NCBI GenBank assembly: GCA_020832305.1
Contig: JAFIEV010000010.1
Span: 124,001 to 188,000 of the forward strand
Direction of reading: 5' to 3'
From: Cyclobacteriaceae bacterium
GTDB lineage: Bacteria > Bacteroidota > Bacteroidia > Cytophagales > Cyclobacteriaceae
Length of the DNA: 64,000 nt
The notes beneath the pieces were generated by a model that made no database searches, was not told where the DNA came from, and was given only the letters and a program-made list of their open reading frames with translations. The position numbers and the translations under genes are program-made. This document shows positions 51,608 to 60,739 of this stretch, piece after piece (the stretch's first letter is position 1; the number at the start of each line of letters is the position of its first letter).

Positions 51608-53055
51608 AACTGCGGTTGCTCTCTGTGGATAATTCGGATGATAAGTTGCTGTTGAAAACGCTGTTGCAGATGTTCTTTGAGTTTTTCTGCACAGAATACC
51701 GAACGGTGTTGCCCACCGGTACATCCAAAATTTACCTGCAAATGGAGGAACCTGCGCTCAAGATATCTTTCAACTGACTGATCGACCATTTGAAAAGCAT
51801 TTTGTAAAAAGGTTTCAACTTCTTTTTCTTTTTTTAAAAATTCTACGACTTCAGGATCTTTCCCGGTGAGGATTTTATACGCCTCATACCGGCCGGGGTT
51901 ATGCAGGCAGCGGCAATCAAAAATAAAGCCTCCGCCATTTCCACTTTCATCCCTGGGTAAACCAATTTTATAGGAAAAACTGTGAATGGTTACAGTAAGG
52001 GGTACCTGGTTTTTAAATACCTTTCCATATCTTTTGAGTTCGGGTGAATCGATCAATTGGTTGAGTACAGCAATGAGATGTGGCACCTTAACAGGCAGGT
52101 CAAGATCATCGAGTAAATACAGCAGTTGCTTCATTGCAAAGGGGATGCTTTGCAAAAAGTGGGTCTTTCTTTCGTAAAAGCCTCTAAACCCGTATGCACC
52201 CATAGCCTGCATGAGACGGATGAGTACAAAACCTTTATAATATTGACGGAATGATTTGCGATCGACAGGCTGCAATTTTTCCAGGGCATCCAGATAATGC
52301 TCAAGCATCTCTTCCTTCATTTTTTCAGGTATATTTGCTTTGGAATCATTCAGCAAAGAAGCCAGGTCATATTGCAAAGCGCCTTTTCTGCCTCCCTGAT
52401 AATCGATAAAATACAGTTCGCCATTTTTGATCATGATATTTCTCGACTGAAAATCGCGATATAAAAAGTAATCACTTTTTTCTCCGAGCAGAAAATTTGA
52501 AAAAGTCTGAAAATCATCTTCCAGCAATTGCTCATCGAAGGAAATTTTGGCGAGTTTCAAAAAATAATATTTAAAATAGTTGAGATCCCACATCATCGAT
52601 TGTTTATCAAAGGCAGCTCTGGGATAGCAATCATCATAATTGAGTCCTTTTCCTGCTATGATTTGCAGGCGGGGCAATATCTGTACTATTTTTTTGTATA
52701 GATTAATTACTTCTTCAGGCATTTCAGCATCTTTTCTTTGCTGTTGGATAAAAGCAAAGAGGGTAAGGTCACCAAGATCTTCAATCAGGTAGCAAACCTT
52801 GTCATCAGAAACATAATAAATTTCGGGTACGGCAATTCCCTGGCTTTTAAAATGTTTTGAGAAGTTAATGAATGCAATATTTTCTTTTACGTCTTCATTA
52901 ATAACCCCCATAGCTGACGATTGAGGTCCGCTTATGCGGTAATATTCTCTATAAGAGCCTGATTGGGGAAGTTTATGCATATGCTGGACCGAAGAACCCG
53001 ACCATTTTTCAAACATATCGCTGATTTTCAGCAGAAATTGATCTTTATCCATCAC
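51604..53055 (-). CDS. AmgK-like sugar kinase fused to a RapZ C-terminal domain
   Basis: 483 residues in two parts. Residues about 10-325 are an aminoglycoside-phosphotransferase-type kinase: the catalytic loop is FLYRDFQSRNIMI (D201, N206) and the metal aspartate is in YFIDYQGG (D218). Residues about 352-478 match the C-terminal domain of RapZ: HSFSYKIGLP, FIFDCRCLHNPG, LTGKDPEVVEFL and NFGCTGGQHRSVFCAEKL. In E. coli, RapZ's C-terminal domain binds RNA and glucosamine-6-phosphate and controls amino-sugar synthesis. The MurU-like gene overlaps by 4 bases, so the kinase probably makes an anomeric sugar phosphate (MurNAc or GlcNAc), with the RapZ part acting as sensor or regulator. Confidence 0.87.
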   Translation of the reverse strand: MMDKDQFLLKISDMFEKWSGSSVQHMHKLPQSGSYREYYRISGPQSSAMGVINEDVKENIAFINFSKHFKSQGIAVPEIYYVSDDKVCYLIEDLGDLTLFAFIQQQRKDAEMPEEVINLYKKIVQILPRLQIIAGKGLNYDDCYPRAAFDKQSMMWDLNYFKYYFLKLAKISFDEQLLEDDFQTFSNFLLGEKSDYFLYRDFQSRNIMIKNGELYFIDYQGGRKGALQYDLASLLNDSKANIPEKMKEEMLEHYLDALEKLQPVDRKSFRQYYKGFVLIRLMQAMGAYGFRGFYERKTHFLQSIPFAMKQLLYLLDDLDLPVKVPHLIAVLNQLIDSPELKRYGKVFKNQVPLTVTIHSFSYKIGLPRDESGNGGGFIFDCRCLHNPGRYEAYKILTGKDPEVVEFLKKEKEVETFLQNAFQMVDQSVERYLERRFLHLQVNFGCTGGQHRSVFCAEKLKEHLQQRFQQQLIIRIIHREQPQL

Positions 53056-53191
53056 AATTTATCAAAGGTTTCTCCGCAAGATATTAAATCATGTCATTTT
53101 ATAACCTATTCAGGAAGCAAGTTTTTCTTCATTAAAACAGCCTTTTCATTATATTGCAGGTCAGTTTTAATATGTCTTTAGATAATGTATT

Positions 53192-53677
53192 TTGAAAATG
53201 AAAGAATTGAAAATGCCTTTGGGCAGCAATAACATAAAAGGGTTTTTATTGGCAAAAATGATTCTGGCATGTTTTGTGCTTTACTCATGTGGAGAGGGAA
53301 AGAAAAAAACAGAAACAGCCCCTGTTGCGCAAAAGGCTCAGCAGCCTGTGGTGACTGAACCTGGCAAAATGGTTTATAATATGTTTTGCAGATCATGTCA
53401 CCAGGCAGACGGTACGGGATCTCCGGGGATGTATCCGCCGCTCGATGGTACAGAAACGGTAAATGGGGATAAAGAAAGACTTATTCGCATTATCCTTGAA
53501 GGACAAAGTGGACCCATCGTGGTAAAGGGTGAGCATTACAACAATGAAATGCCTAAGATGGATTATCTCACCGATCAGCAAATTGCTGATGTTCTTACCT
53601 GGGTGCGTACTAATTTTGGAAATGAGGCAGATCCCATTGCTGCAGGTGAGGTTGCTGCAATGAGAAGTTCAATGTAA
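53192..53677 (+). CDS. Cytochrome c class I lipoprotein
   Basis: 161 residues. The N-terminus leads to a lipobox in FVLYSC (C33). A low-complexity linker follows, then a single haem c site CRSCH (C66, C69, H70) and a candidate axial methionine in NNEMPKMDYL (M120 or M123). The fold and the LTDQQIADVLTWVRTNFG helix are those of small electron-carrying cytochromes. It probably passes electrons from a periplasmic dehydrogenase to the respiratory chain. It begins a four-gene set with YceI, a FGE-like protein and a Gfo/Idh/MocA oxidoreductase, spaced 33 to 144 bases apart. Confidence 0.9.
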   Translation: MKMKELKMPLGSNNIKGFLLAKMILACFVLYSCGEGKKKTETAPVAQKAQQPVVTEPGKMVYNMFCRSCHQADGTGSPGMYPPLDGTETVNGDKERLIRIILEGQSGPIVVKGEHYNNEMPKMDYLTDQQIADVLTWVRTNFGNEADPIAAGEVAAMRSSM

Positions 53678-53710
53678 ATTTGAAACAACAATTATTAAAC
53701 ACATAATACA

Positions 53711-54313
53711 ATGATAAACCTGAATAAAATTTTCACATTTTTTATCGCTTTGGGCTTTGTATTTACATCTGTACAGGCTCAGAAAGTTGATTTTAAGATA
53801 AGCGATGAATCAAAAATGACCATAGACGGAACATCAAGCCTCCATGGTTGGACCAGTAAGGTAAACACCATAGAAGGTAAGGTTACCCTTGATGACAAGA
53901 TGATATCAAAAGGTATTAAAAAGGGTGATAAGATTGAAAGTGTTCAGGTATCTATTCCGGTTAAAAGCATAGAAAGTCCGAGGGGCGCTGCAATGGATAC
54001 CAAGACCTATAATGCATTGAAAGAGGAGCAACATCCCAGAATTAGTTTTAATCTTACAGATAATAAGGTTCTCAGCAGTGCTGGAAATGATTTTGAATTG
54101 GAGGCGAAGGGAAACCTGCAAATTGCCGGAAAAACACAGCCGGTTACATTGCTGGTTAAGGGAGCCAGGAAGTCAGCAAACAGCTTTTCTTTCAGTGGAA
54201 GTTATAAGCTCAACATGAAAGATTATGATATGGAACCACCTTCAGCCATGTTTGGACAAATTGTAACGGGTGAAGAGGTTACTGTTAATTTTGATATAGT
54301 AGCCGCGAAATAA
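53711..54313 (+). CDS. YceI-family periplasmic protein
   Basis: 200 residues with a signal peptide (ending near FTSVQAQ). The YceI lipocalin-like barrel shows ISDESKMTIDGTSSLHGWTS near the start, HPRISFNLTD in the middle and KMKDYDMEPP-type sequence near the end (LNMKDYDMEPPSAMFGQIVT). The family binds isoprenoid-like or other small hydrophobic molecules. In this phylum YceI genes often lie near redox or copper genes. It follows the cytochrome gene by 33 bases. Confidence 0.9.
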   Translation: MINLNKIFTFFIALGFVFTSVQAQKVDFKISDESKMTIDGTSSLHGWTSKVNTIEGKVTLDDKMISKGIKKGDKIESVQVSIPVKSIESPRGAAMDTKTYNALKEEQHPRISFNLTDNKVLSSAGNDFELEAKGNLQIAGKTQPVTLLVKGARKSANSFSFSGSYKLNMKDYDMEPPSAMFGQIVTGEEVTVNFDIVAAK

Positions 54314-54381
54314 AAATAAAAACCGGCGGCAAAATACAGCGTCGCATTCCATTTGACAATTCAAAAATAAATAGTAAATAT

Positions 54382-55404
54382 ATGAAACGTTTTTTGTTGA
54401 TAATACTGGCCATAGGGACAATTGGTGTATTTGGATTCCTTCCTTTAGAAGAATCTAAAAAAGGTAATTCACAACCAGAAGGTTTAATGGCCGATTTTTT
54501 TTCCTATGAAGTAACAATTCCGGGAACAGAGGTTGTTTTCAAAATGGTGCCTGTGCAAGGAGGGACCTTCACAATGGGAAGTCCGGAAAATGAGCCGGGT
54601 CGCAAAGAAGATGAAGGTCCGGTGAAAGAAGTGAGTATACCTGCTTTCTGGATGCTGGAGACAGAGGTAACCTGGGATCTTTATGAATTATTTATTGATG
54701 CCGACCGAAGGGCATCTATCGAATATTTAAATGAAGAGATTAAAAGTGCGGCAGATGCTGTCACCAGACCAAGTACGCCTTACTTAGACCCAAGCTTCGG
54801 AATGGGTAAATATGGCTTTCCGGCGGTGAGTATGACACAATACTCTGCATTAATGTTTTGCAAATGGTTGAGCGAACTTACCGGCGAATTATATAGGTTA
54901 CCTACAGAGGCTGAGTGGGAATATGCTTGCAGGGCCGGCACACAAACAGCCTACTATTTTGGAAATGACGTTGCTGAACTGAGTAAATATGCATGGTTCT
55001 ATGACAACAGTAATGATAAATACCATGAAGTTGCCAGCAAAGAGCCAAACCCCTGGGGCTTGTATGATATGCATGGGAATGTAGCTGAATGGACTTTAGA
55101 TCAGTATCAGGCCGATTTTTATGGTACGCTGAAAGATAAAATTCATAATCCCTGGCGCAGGCCAACCGCTTTACATCCGCGTTCGGCGAGGGGCGGTTCC
55201 TGGGACGATGATCCTGAACAACTTAGATCAGCCGCCCGCCTAAGCTCAACGCCCAACTGGCAGAAAAGAGATCCACAGATTCCCAAAAGTTTCTGGTGGA
55301 ATACAGATGCACCATTTGTGGGCTTCAGGATTGTTCGTCCTGCTGAAACACCAAGTCGTGAAGATAAGGATTTATTCTGGATGAGCGTACTTGATGATGG
55401 TTGA
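54382..55404 (+). CDS. FGE/SUMF1-fold protein without catalytic cysteines
   Basis: 340 residues with an N-terminal hydrophobic export signal. The formylglycine-generating-enzyme fold is clear: VPVQGGTFTMGSPENEPGRK, EVTWDLYELFID, YRLPTEAEWEYACRAGT, NPWGLYDMHGNVAEWTLDQY and ARGGSWDDDPEQLRSAARLS. The C-terminal region of true sulfatase-activating enzymes carries a copper-binding cysteine pair; here it has none (SSTPNWQKRDPQIPKSFWWN). It is therefore unlikely to activate sulfatases. Related proteins are structural, ligand-binding or use other chemistry. Its neighbours suggest a role with the secreted oxidoreductase. Confidence 0.85.
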   Translation: MKRFLLIILAIGTIGVFGFLPLEESKKGNSQPEGLMADFFSYEVTIPGTEVVFKMVPVQGGTFTMGSPENEPGRKEDEGPVKEVSIPAFWMLETEVTWDLYELFIDADRRASIEYLNEEIKSAADAVTRPSTPYLDPSFGMGKYGFPAVSMTQYSALMFCKWLSELTGELYRLPTEAEWEYACRAGTQTAYYFGNDVAELSKYAWFYDNSNDKYHEVASKEPNPWGLYDMHGNVAEWTLDQYQADFYGTLKDKIHNPWRRPTALHPRSARGGSWDDDPEQLRSAARLSSTPNWQKRDPQIPKSFWWNTDAPFVGFRIVRPAETPSREDKDLFWMSVLDDG

Positions 55405-55548
55405 TCTCATTGTTTAAAGAATTTAATTGATTATAATTTTTTAATTGTGTAATTTGTAAAGTTGTTTGATACAAATACTATCAAGCATAAAACTCATTAC
55501 TATCTGTATTACGAGGGAGCAGATAATCATAAACAATAATTTTTAAAA

Positions 55549-56871
55549 ATGAATATTACAATCAAAAATGAAAGAGGGATCAATCGCAGAGATTTTGTGA
55601 AAGGTTCTGCTGTGGCTGCCGGTGGTTTAATGATCGGAGCCATGCCGCATGATGCACAGGCAAAAAAGGAGAAAAACAAAGTTTTAAAAATTGCTGTAAT
55701 TGGCTGTGGAGGAAGAGGAGCTGGCGCCGCCGTGCAGGCTTTAAAAGCTGATCCAAATACAAAACTTGTAGCACTCGCTGATGCTTTCAGAGACAGGCTT
55801 GACTATTCGTTGGAGAACATTTTAAAGCAGGAAGATATAAAAGGCAGGGTTGATGTCCCTGAAAAAAATAAGTTCGTTGGTTTCGAAGCCTACAAAAAGG
55901 CCACAGATCTCGCTGATGTCGTGATTCTGGCAGCCCCTCCGGGTTTTCGGCCAGATCATCTCGAATATGCCGTAAAACAAAATAAGCATATTTTTGCTGA
56001 AAAACCTCTTGCGGTTGACGCTCCCGGAGTTCGTAAAGTGTTGGGTTTGGTTGAAGAGACTAAGAGAAAAAACCTGAATGTAGTCGTTGGATTGCAAAGG
56101 CATTATCAAACAGTATACCGCGAAACTATGAAACGCATTCATGGTGGAGAAATTGGTGAAATCGTTTCTGCACAGGCTTATTGGCTTGATGGTGGTGTAT
56201 GGGTAAGGGAAAGAAAGCCCGGTATGACCGAAATGGAATATCAGATGCGTAACTGGTATTATTTTAACTGGCTTTGTGGCGACCATATCGTAGAACAGCA
56301 TATACACAACATTGATGTAATAAACTGGGCTAAGCAGGCCTATCCCGTAAAAGCACAGGGTATGGGAGGTCGAGAAGTCAGAAATGGCAAGGAACACGGT
56401 GAGATTTTTGACCATCATTATGTGGAGTTCACCTATGAAGATGGAGCTATCCTCAACAGCCAGTGCCGGCACATTAAAGGTTGTGTGAGCAGGGTATCTG
56501 AAACCATTCAGGGGACCAAGGGACGTGCTGAATCAAACGGTACTATAGTGGATCTCAAAGGCAATGTAATTTACAGACATAGAGGTAAAGATGATCCAAA
56601 TCCTTATCAGGTAGAACATGATGAATTGTTTGCCGCAATAAGACAGGGAAGCGTAATTAATGATCTGGAGAACGGAGCCAAAGCCAGTTTGTGCTCGATC
56701 ATGGGAAGATTGGCGACATACTCTGGGCAGGAGATTACATGGGAACAGGCTTTAAATTCAGAAATTAATCTGATGCCCGACAGGCTCGCCTGGGACGCTT
56801 TACCTAAGGTATTGCCTAATGACGACGGATTCTATCCTGTTGCTATTCCGGGACAATCGAAAGTGATCTGA
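55549..56871 (+). CDS. Tat-exported Gfo/Idh/MocA-family oxidoreductase
   Basis: 440 residues. A Tat signal is visible (INRRDFVKGSAVAAGGLMIG), followed by the NAD(P)-binding Rossmann motif AVIGCGGRGAGAAVQAL and the family lysine in FAEKPLAVDA. The C-terminal domain has WLCGDHIVEQHIHNIDVINW, common in secreted sugar oxidoreductases. The Tat signal implies folding with its cofactor before export, as in glucose-fructose oxidoreductase. Because a cytochrome c gene opens the same gene set, it may oxidise sugars in the periplasm, for example to 3-keto forms. The donor and acceptor are inferred, not seen. Confidence 0.87.
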   Translation: MNITIKNERGINRRDFVKGSAVAAGGLMIGAMPHDAQAKKEKNKVLKIAVIGCGGRGAGAAVQALKADPNTKLVALADAFRDRLDYSLENILKQEDIKGRVDVPEKNKFVGFEAYKKATDLADVVILAAPPGFRPDHLEYAVKQNKHIFAEKPLAVDAPGVRKVLGLVEETKRKNLNVVVGLQRHYQTVYRETMKRIHGGEIGEIVSAQAYWLDGGVWVRERKPGMTEMEYQMRNWYYFNWLCGDHIVEQHIHNIDVINWAKQAYPVKAQGMGGREVRNGKEHGEIFDHHYVEFTYEDGAILNSQCRHIKGCVSRVSETIQGTKGRAESNGTIVDLKGNVIYRHRGKDDPNPYQVEHDELFAAIRQGSVINDLENGAKASLCSIMGRLATYSGQEITWEQALNSEINLMPDRLAWDALPKVLPNDDGFYPVAIPGQSKVI

Positions 56872-56893
56872 TTTAAAACATCATATAATAATA

Positions 56894-56935
56894 AAAACGA
56901 GGCTGTCTTTTTGATTTAGCCTCGTTTTATTTTTT
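56894..56935. terminator. bidirectional terminator between the oxidoreductase gene and purB
   Basis: AAAACGAGGCT (56894-56904) pairs with AGCCTCGTTTT (56918-56928), with a T run after it on the plus strand and an A/T-rich run on the other, serving both convergent genes. Confidence 0.85.
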
Positions 56936-56988
56936 CGAAAAGAACTTTTTCCTGTTTGTTTTATATTTCCTGCTTTTTCCACACCTGC

Positions 56989-58332
56989 TTAAGCCAGTCC
57001 CGTATAATTAAAGGGTGAAATACTGCGCAATTCTTCTTTTACACTTTCTGATACATCCAGGGTTTCGATAAACTGTTTAATTTTCTCCTTAGTAATAGGT
57101 TCGTTGGTTCGGGTCAGGCCTTTCAACACCTCATAGGGGTCGGGGAAACATTCTCTTCTTAGTATTGTTTGAATCGCTTCTGCCGTCACTGCCCAATTGC
57201 TTTCGAGGTCCCGATGAAGTTCGATTTCATTCAGATCTATTTTTGCTATTCCTTTCATCAAAGACTTAAGGGCAATGAGGGTATGAGCTACTGGTACACC
57301 AATATTTCGCAATACCGTTGAATCGGTTAGGTCTCTTTGTAGTCTGGATATAGGAAGTTTTGCGGAAAGGTGCTCGAAAATAGCATTGGCGAGTCCCAGA
57401 TTTCCCTCTGCATTTTCGAAATCAATAGGATTTACTTTATGTGGCATGGCCGATGACCCAACCTCGCCTTGTTTTATTTTTTGTTTAAAATAATGTAGAG
57501 AAATATAGTGCCACATATCCCTGCCAAAATCAATGAGAATGTTATTGATGCGCTTCAGGTTATCAAAGATGGCAGCCAGATTATCATAATGTTCAATTTG
57601 CGTAGTCGGATAACTCCTTTTTAATTCCAGGGTATCTTCTACGAATGATCGTGCAAACTCGTGCCAGTCAACAGAAGGAAATGCAACGACATGTGCATTC
57701 ATGTTTCCAGTGGCACCACCAAATTTCGCAGGAAAACTCAGCATTAGAAAAGATGAAAACTGTACGCGCATTCTTTCAGAAAAAACCAGCAACTCTTTGC
57801 CCAGGCGGGTAGGGGATGCAGGTTGGCCGTGCGTTCTCGCCAGCATAGGTATTTTATGCCATTTTTCTGCACAGAGATCTATTTCAGCCATCACTTCTTC
57901 ATAGTAAAAAGCCATTTTTTTCATGGCATCCCTGAGCAGTAAAGGAGTTGCTGTATTATTTATGTCTTGTGAAGTAAGCCCAAAATGAATAAATTCACTA
58001 AAAGCAGATAAATTGAGGGTATTAAATTTGTCCCGTAAAAAGTATTCTACTGCTTTTACATCGTGATTGGTGATTTTCTCTATTTTCTTAACCGCAAGGG
58101 CATCTGCTTCTGAAAATTCCTGATAAATTTTTCTGAGGTCAGGAAATATGGTTTGAGATACACGCTCCAGTTGAGGTAAGGGAAGTTTACAGAGGGCTAT
58201 GAAGTATTCAATTTCAACCAAAACCCTGTACTTAATTAAACCATATTCTGAAAAGAAAGGTGCCAGTTCTTCTATTTGCTTTCTGTATCTTCCATCAAGA
58301 GGAGAGACAGACGTCAACTCGTTAAGTGTCAT
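56989..58332 (-). CDS. purB: Adenylosuccinate lyase
   Basis: 447 residues. It splits SAICAR and adenylosuccinate, releasing fumarate, in purine synthesis. The fumarase/aspartase-superfamily signature GSSAMPHKVNPIDFENAEGN contains the catalytic serine loop. Other markers are MTLNELTSVSPLDGRY at the start, HFGLTSQDINNTATPLLLRD, ARTHGQPASPTRLGKELLVF and TNEPITKEKIKQFIETLDVS. The N-terminal form and length match the E. coli PurB group. It is convergent with the Gfo/Idh/MocA gene and shares its terminator. Confidence 0.96.
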   Translation of the reverse strand: MTLNELTSVSPLDGRYRKQIEELAPFFSEYGLIKYRVLVEIEYFIALCKLPLPQLERVSQTIFPDLRKIYQEFSEADALAVKKIEKITNHDVKAVEYFLRDKFNTLNLSAFSEFIHFGLTSQDINNTATPLLLRDAMKKMAFYYEEVMAEIDLCAEKWHKIPMLARTHGQPASPTRLGKELLVFSERMRVQFSSFLMLSFPAKFGGATGNMNAHVVAFPSVDWHEFARSFVEDTLELKRSYPTTQIEHYDNLAAIFDNLKRINNILIDFGRDMWHYISLHYFKQKIKQGEVGSSAMPHKVNPIDFENAEGNLGLANAIFEHLSAKLPISRLQRDLTDSTVLRNIGVPVAHTLIALKSLMKGIAKIDLNEIELHRDLESNWAVTAEAIQTILRRECFPDPYEVLKGLTRTNEPITKEKIKQFIETLDVSESVKEELRSISPFNYTGLA

Positions 58333-58530
58333 TGTATTTTTATTTATTTAAAAAAATTCTCTGCTAAAGCCATTTAGAAGGCATTTAAGAGAACATTGCC
58401 CGATGTGCATTCAAAATTAACCATTTTCCGGCAACTATTTTTTACTCATTATTGTTATTTATTGCAAAACACAACATGTACCTAGTTTTAAAAACGCACA
58501 ATTCATATAAAACAACAAATTGTCATTTTT

Positions 58531-59619
58531 ATGTTATCAAATCTTTTTAAAAAGAAATCAACATCTCAAAAGGAGCGTTACCAAGCATTCAAAGTGAGGG
58601 AAGTAAAAAGAGAAACGAATCAGGCGATAACGCTTGTATTTGAACAGAGGGCTAACGAATTTCCTTACAAACCCGGTCAATATCTTACTCTAATTTTAAA
58701 CCTCGAAGGAGCTGAGCATCGCAGATCCTATTCTTTGAGTAGTTCACCTGATTGCGATCAACATCTTGCTGTAACTATTAAGCAGCTTGAAGGCGGTATA
58801 GTTTCCAATTATATTTTCCATAAGATTAAGAGCGGCGATACTATTAAAGTAATGCCACCTATGGGGAATTTTTTCCTGGATGCAAAAGCCGCATTGAAAA
58901 GAAATCTGATTTTTGTAGGGGCTGGTAGCGGCATTACACCACTTATGTCTATCATCAAATCGGCTTTGAAAAAAGAGCCACACAGTAAACTTGTTCTCAT
59001 TTATGGAAATAAAAGTGATGAGGACATGATTTTCAAAGATGAGCTTGTTGCGCTCCAGGAGCGGAACCCCGGCCGTTTTGAGGTAATCCATGTATACTCA
59101 AGGGTTGAAAAACCAGAAAATGCCTATTCAGGCAGAATTACGGGCGATTTGATTTATGATTTAATCAAAACTAAAGTAGAGAAAACGAATATAGAGAATT
59201 CTGAGTTTTTTCTATGCGGACCTGCGGGAATGATGCAGGAAGCAAGGAAAGCGATTGCCGCCATGGGAGTACCCGATACGCAGGTGCATTATGAAAGCTT
59301 TGTGGCGACAACCGCTGAAGAGAAGCCAAAAGAAAAAGTTTCATCCGATTACCAGGTCGATATCATACTCGATGGTGAAAAGTACACGGTGCAGGTGCCG
59401 GCGGATAAAAGCATACTCAAAGCCGGACTTGACAGTGGTCTGGATATGCCTTTTTCATGTCAGAGTGGTATTTGTACCGCTTGCAGAGGTAAATTGCTTT
59501 CAGGTAAAGTTGAAATGGAAGAAGATGAAGGGTTAACCAGAGATGAAATCAAAGAAGGATATGTACTTTGTTGCGTAGGTCATCCCTTAACTGATGATGT
59601 AATTATAGAAATTGGCTGA
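58531..59619 (+). CDS. Ferredoxin-type oxidoreductase: FAD, NAD(P) and C-terminal 2Fe-2S domains (PaaE-like)
   Basis: 362 residues, soluble. The FAD domain has RRSYSLSSSPD (FAD-binding RxYS) and the NAD(P) domain has VGAGSGITPLMSIIKSAL and FFLCGPAGMMQEA. The C-terminal plant-type 2Fe-2S domain has C310, C315 and C318 in CQSGICTACRG and the last ligand at C347 or C348 in YVLCCVGHP. The FAD-NAD-FeS order matches PaaE/HmpX-type reductases, which feed electrons to oxygenases or other acceptors. It is not NqrF, which has an N-terminal membrane helix and 2Fe-2S domain. No oxygenase gene is adjacent, so the partner is unknown. Confidence 0.88.
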   Translation: MLSNLFKKKSTSQKERYQAFKVREVKRETNQAITLVFEQRANEFPYKPGQYLTLILNLEGAEHRRSYSLSSSPDCDQHLAVTIKQLEGGIVSNYIFHKIKSGDTIKVMPPMGNFFLDAKAALKRNLIFVGAGSGITPLMSIIKSALKKEPHSKLVLIYGNKSDEDMIFKDELVALQERNPGRFEVIHVYSRVEKPENAYSGRITGDLIYDLIKTKVEKTNIENSEFFLCGPAGMMQEARKAIAAMGVPDTQVHYESFVATTAEEKPKEKVSSDYQVDIILDGEKYTVQVPADKSILKAGLDSGLDMPFSCQSGICTACRGKLLSGKVEMEEDEGLTRDEIKEGYVLCCVGHPLTDDVIIEIG

Positions 59620-59643
59620 AAGTGTCAATGCACTGCCAAACAG

Positions 59644-59697
59644 AAAGCCTGATAAATAAAGAATGCGCGCTTCATTTATCAGGCTTTATATTTTTAT
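59644..59697 (+). terminator. rho-independent terminator after the reductase gene
   Basis: AAAGCCTGATAAAT (59644-59657) pairs perfectly with ATTTATCAGGCTTT (59674-59687), followed by ATATTTTTATT. Confidence 0.9.
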
Positions 59698-59706
59698 TAG
59701 ATCGCT

Positions 59707-60009
59707 TTATTTAACAAACTTAATCTCAAACACATTGGTTTTTCCGTTTTCAGCAGCTATTCCCATTGCTGTCTGGTTGGTCATAATATCGCTGCCAAAA
59801 ACATTGTGGTCATATATATGCGGACTCTGAAACCAGTTTTCTACATTCATATTGATCTTGATCAGATTTGAATTACTTTGCAGTGAAAAAGGCTCCTCCG
59901 TTTTCACCTCAAACCAGTTTTGAACATAACTCTCAATTACATTACTTAACCGGTAAGATGTTTTGCCACAAGTAGCAATCTGTTGATCAATTCTTCCATC
60001 TATTTTCAT
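59707..60009 (-). CDS. Hypothetical protein, possibly a C-terminal fragment of an MbnP-like secreted protein
   Basis: 100 residues from the ATG at 60009, with no signal peptide. The second half (LIKINMNVENWFQSPHIYDH, then SDIMTNQTAMGIAAENGKTN) recalls the C-terminus of MbnP-type periplasmic proteins of about 250 residues, but I am not certain. The frame stays open upstream through the nqr terminator to a TAG at 60067, which is probably chance. It starts about 30 bases after that terminator, so either it has its own weak promoter or it is a 5'-truncated remnant. The function is unknown. Confidence 0.45.
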   Translation of the reverse strand: MKIDGRIDQQIATCGKTSYRLSNVIESYVQNWFEVKTEEPFSLQSNSNLIKINMNVENWFQSPHIYDHNVFGSDIMTNQTAMGIAAENGKTNVFEIKFVK

Positions 60010-60039
60010 AACATATGATGAGCCCCTAAAAGTTCCCTC

Positions 60040-60068
60040 AAAAAAAAAGCCTTCAATTTTTGAAGGCT
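60040..60068 (-). terminator. rho-independent terminator of the nqr operon
   Basis: On the minus strand AGCCTTCAA-AAA-TTGAAGGCT is followed by eight T residues, about 50 bases after the nqrE stop. Confidence 0.92.
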
Positions 60069-60115
60069 AATGTATTTATTGAGACAATTGAGTCTATTAA
60101 CGTTTTAAACGCTGA

Positions 60116-60727
60116 TCAGATTTTGATACCCATAAATGACATAAATGCTATGCCCATTAATCCGGTTAAGAGCATGGTAATACCTAGTCCCTTTAATGCA
60201 TCGGGTACGTGCGAATATTTAAGCTTTTCGCGTATTGCTGCCAATGCAACAATGGCCAGCAGGAAACCAATACCAGAGCTGAAGCCAAATACCGAAGCTT
60301 CTGCAAGGGTATAATCTCTTTGAGCCATAAATAAGGAAGAACCCAGGATTGCACAGTTTACTGCAATCAAAGGAAGGAATATGCCAAGGGTGCCATAAAG
60401 CGCTGGAGAAACTTTTTCTATGATCATTTCAACCAGCTGAACCATTGCTGCAATTACTGCGATAAACATTATAAATCTTAGGAAAGATAAATCAACAGTA
60501 GCAAGCTCACCGCTGATCCAGGACAATGAACCTTCCTTTAAAATAAATTCATTCAGAAACCAGTCGAGCGGTACGGTAATAGTGAGTACGAATACAACTG
60601 CAGCGCCCAGACCTAATGCAGTACTTACTTTTTTCGATACAGCCAGATAAGAGCACATACCCAGAAAATAGGCGAATACCATATTTTCTATAAAGATTGA
60701 TTTTATACCTAAGTTAATTAAATCCAT
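60116..60727 (-). CDS. nqrE: Na+-translocating NADH-quinone reductase subunit E
   Basis: 203 residues with six membrane helices, homologous to NqrD. Typical sequence includes [20 protein letters not shown] and the conserved [20 protein letters not shown]. With NqrD it binds the intramembrane iron centre that passes electrons during sodium pumping. It is the last gene of the operon here, because a strong terminator follows and no nqrF is found. Confidence 0.95.
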   Translation of the reverse strand: MDLINLGIKSIFIENMVFAYFLGMCSYLAVSKKVSTALGLGAAVVFVLTITVPLDWFLNEFILKEGSLSWISGELATVDLSFLRFIMFIAVIAAMVQLVEMIIEKVSPALYGTLGIFLPLIAVNCAILGSSLFMAQRDYTLAEASVFGFSSGIGFLLAIVALAAIREKLKYSHVPDALKGLGITMLLTGLMGIAFMSFMGIKI

Positions 60728-60739
60728 TTCTCTGCGATT

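Noticed and set aside
54382-55404. A true sulfatase-maturing enzyme linked to the sulfatase remnant at 16219
   Set aside because: The protein has the FGE fold but no cysteines in the C-terminal catalytic region, and it lies in an unrelated gene set 38 kb away.
58531-59619. Displaced nqrF
   Set aside because: Domain order is FAD-NAD-2Fe-2S with no N-terminal membrane helix; NqrF has a membrane helix and 2Fe-2S domain first.
60010-60069. N-terminal extension of the 100-residue gene through the nqr terminator
   Set aside because: The frame is open but consists of the terminator stem and its T run (poly-Phe), with no start codon.
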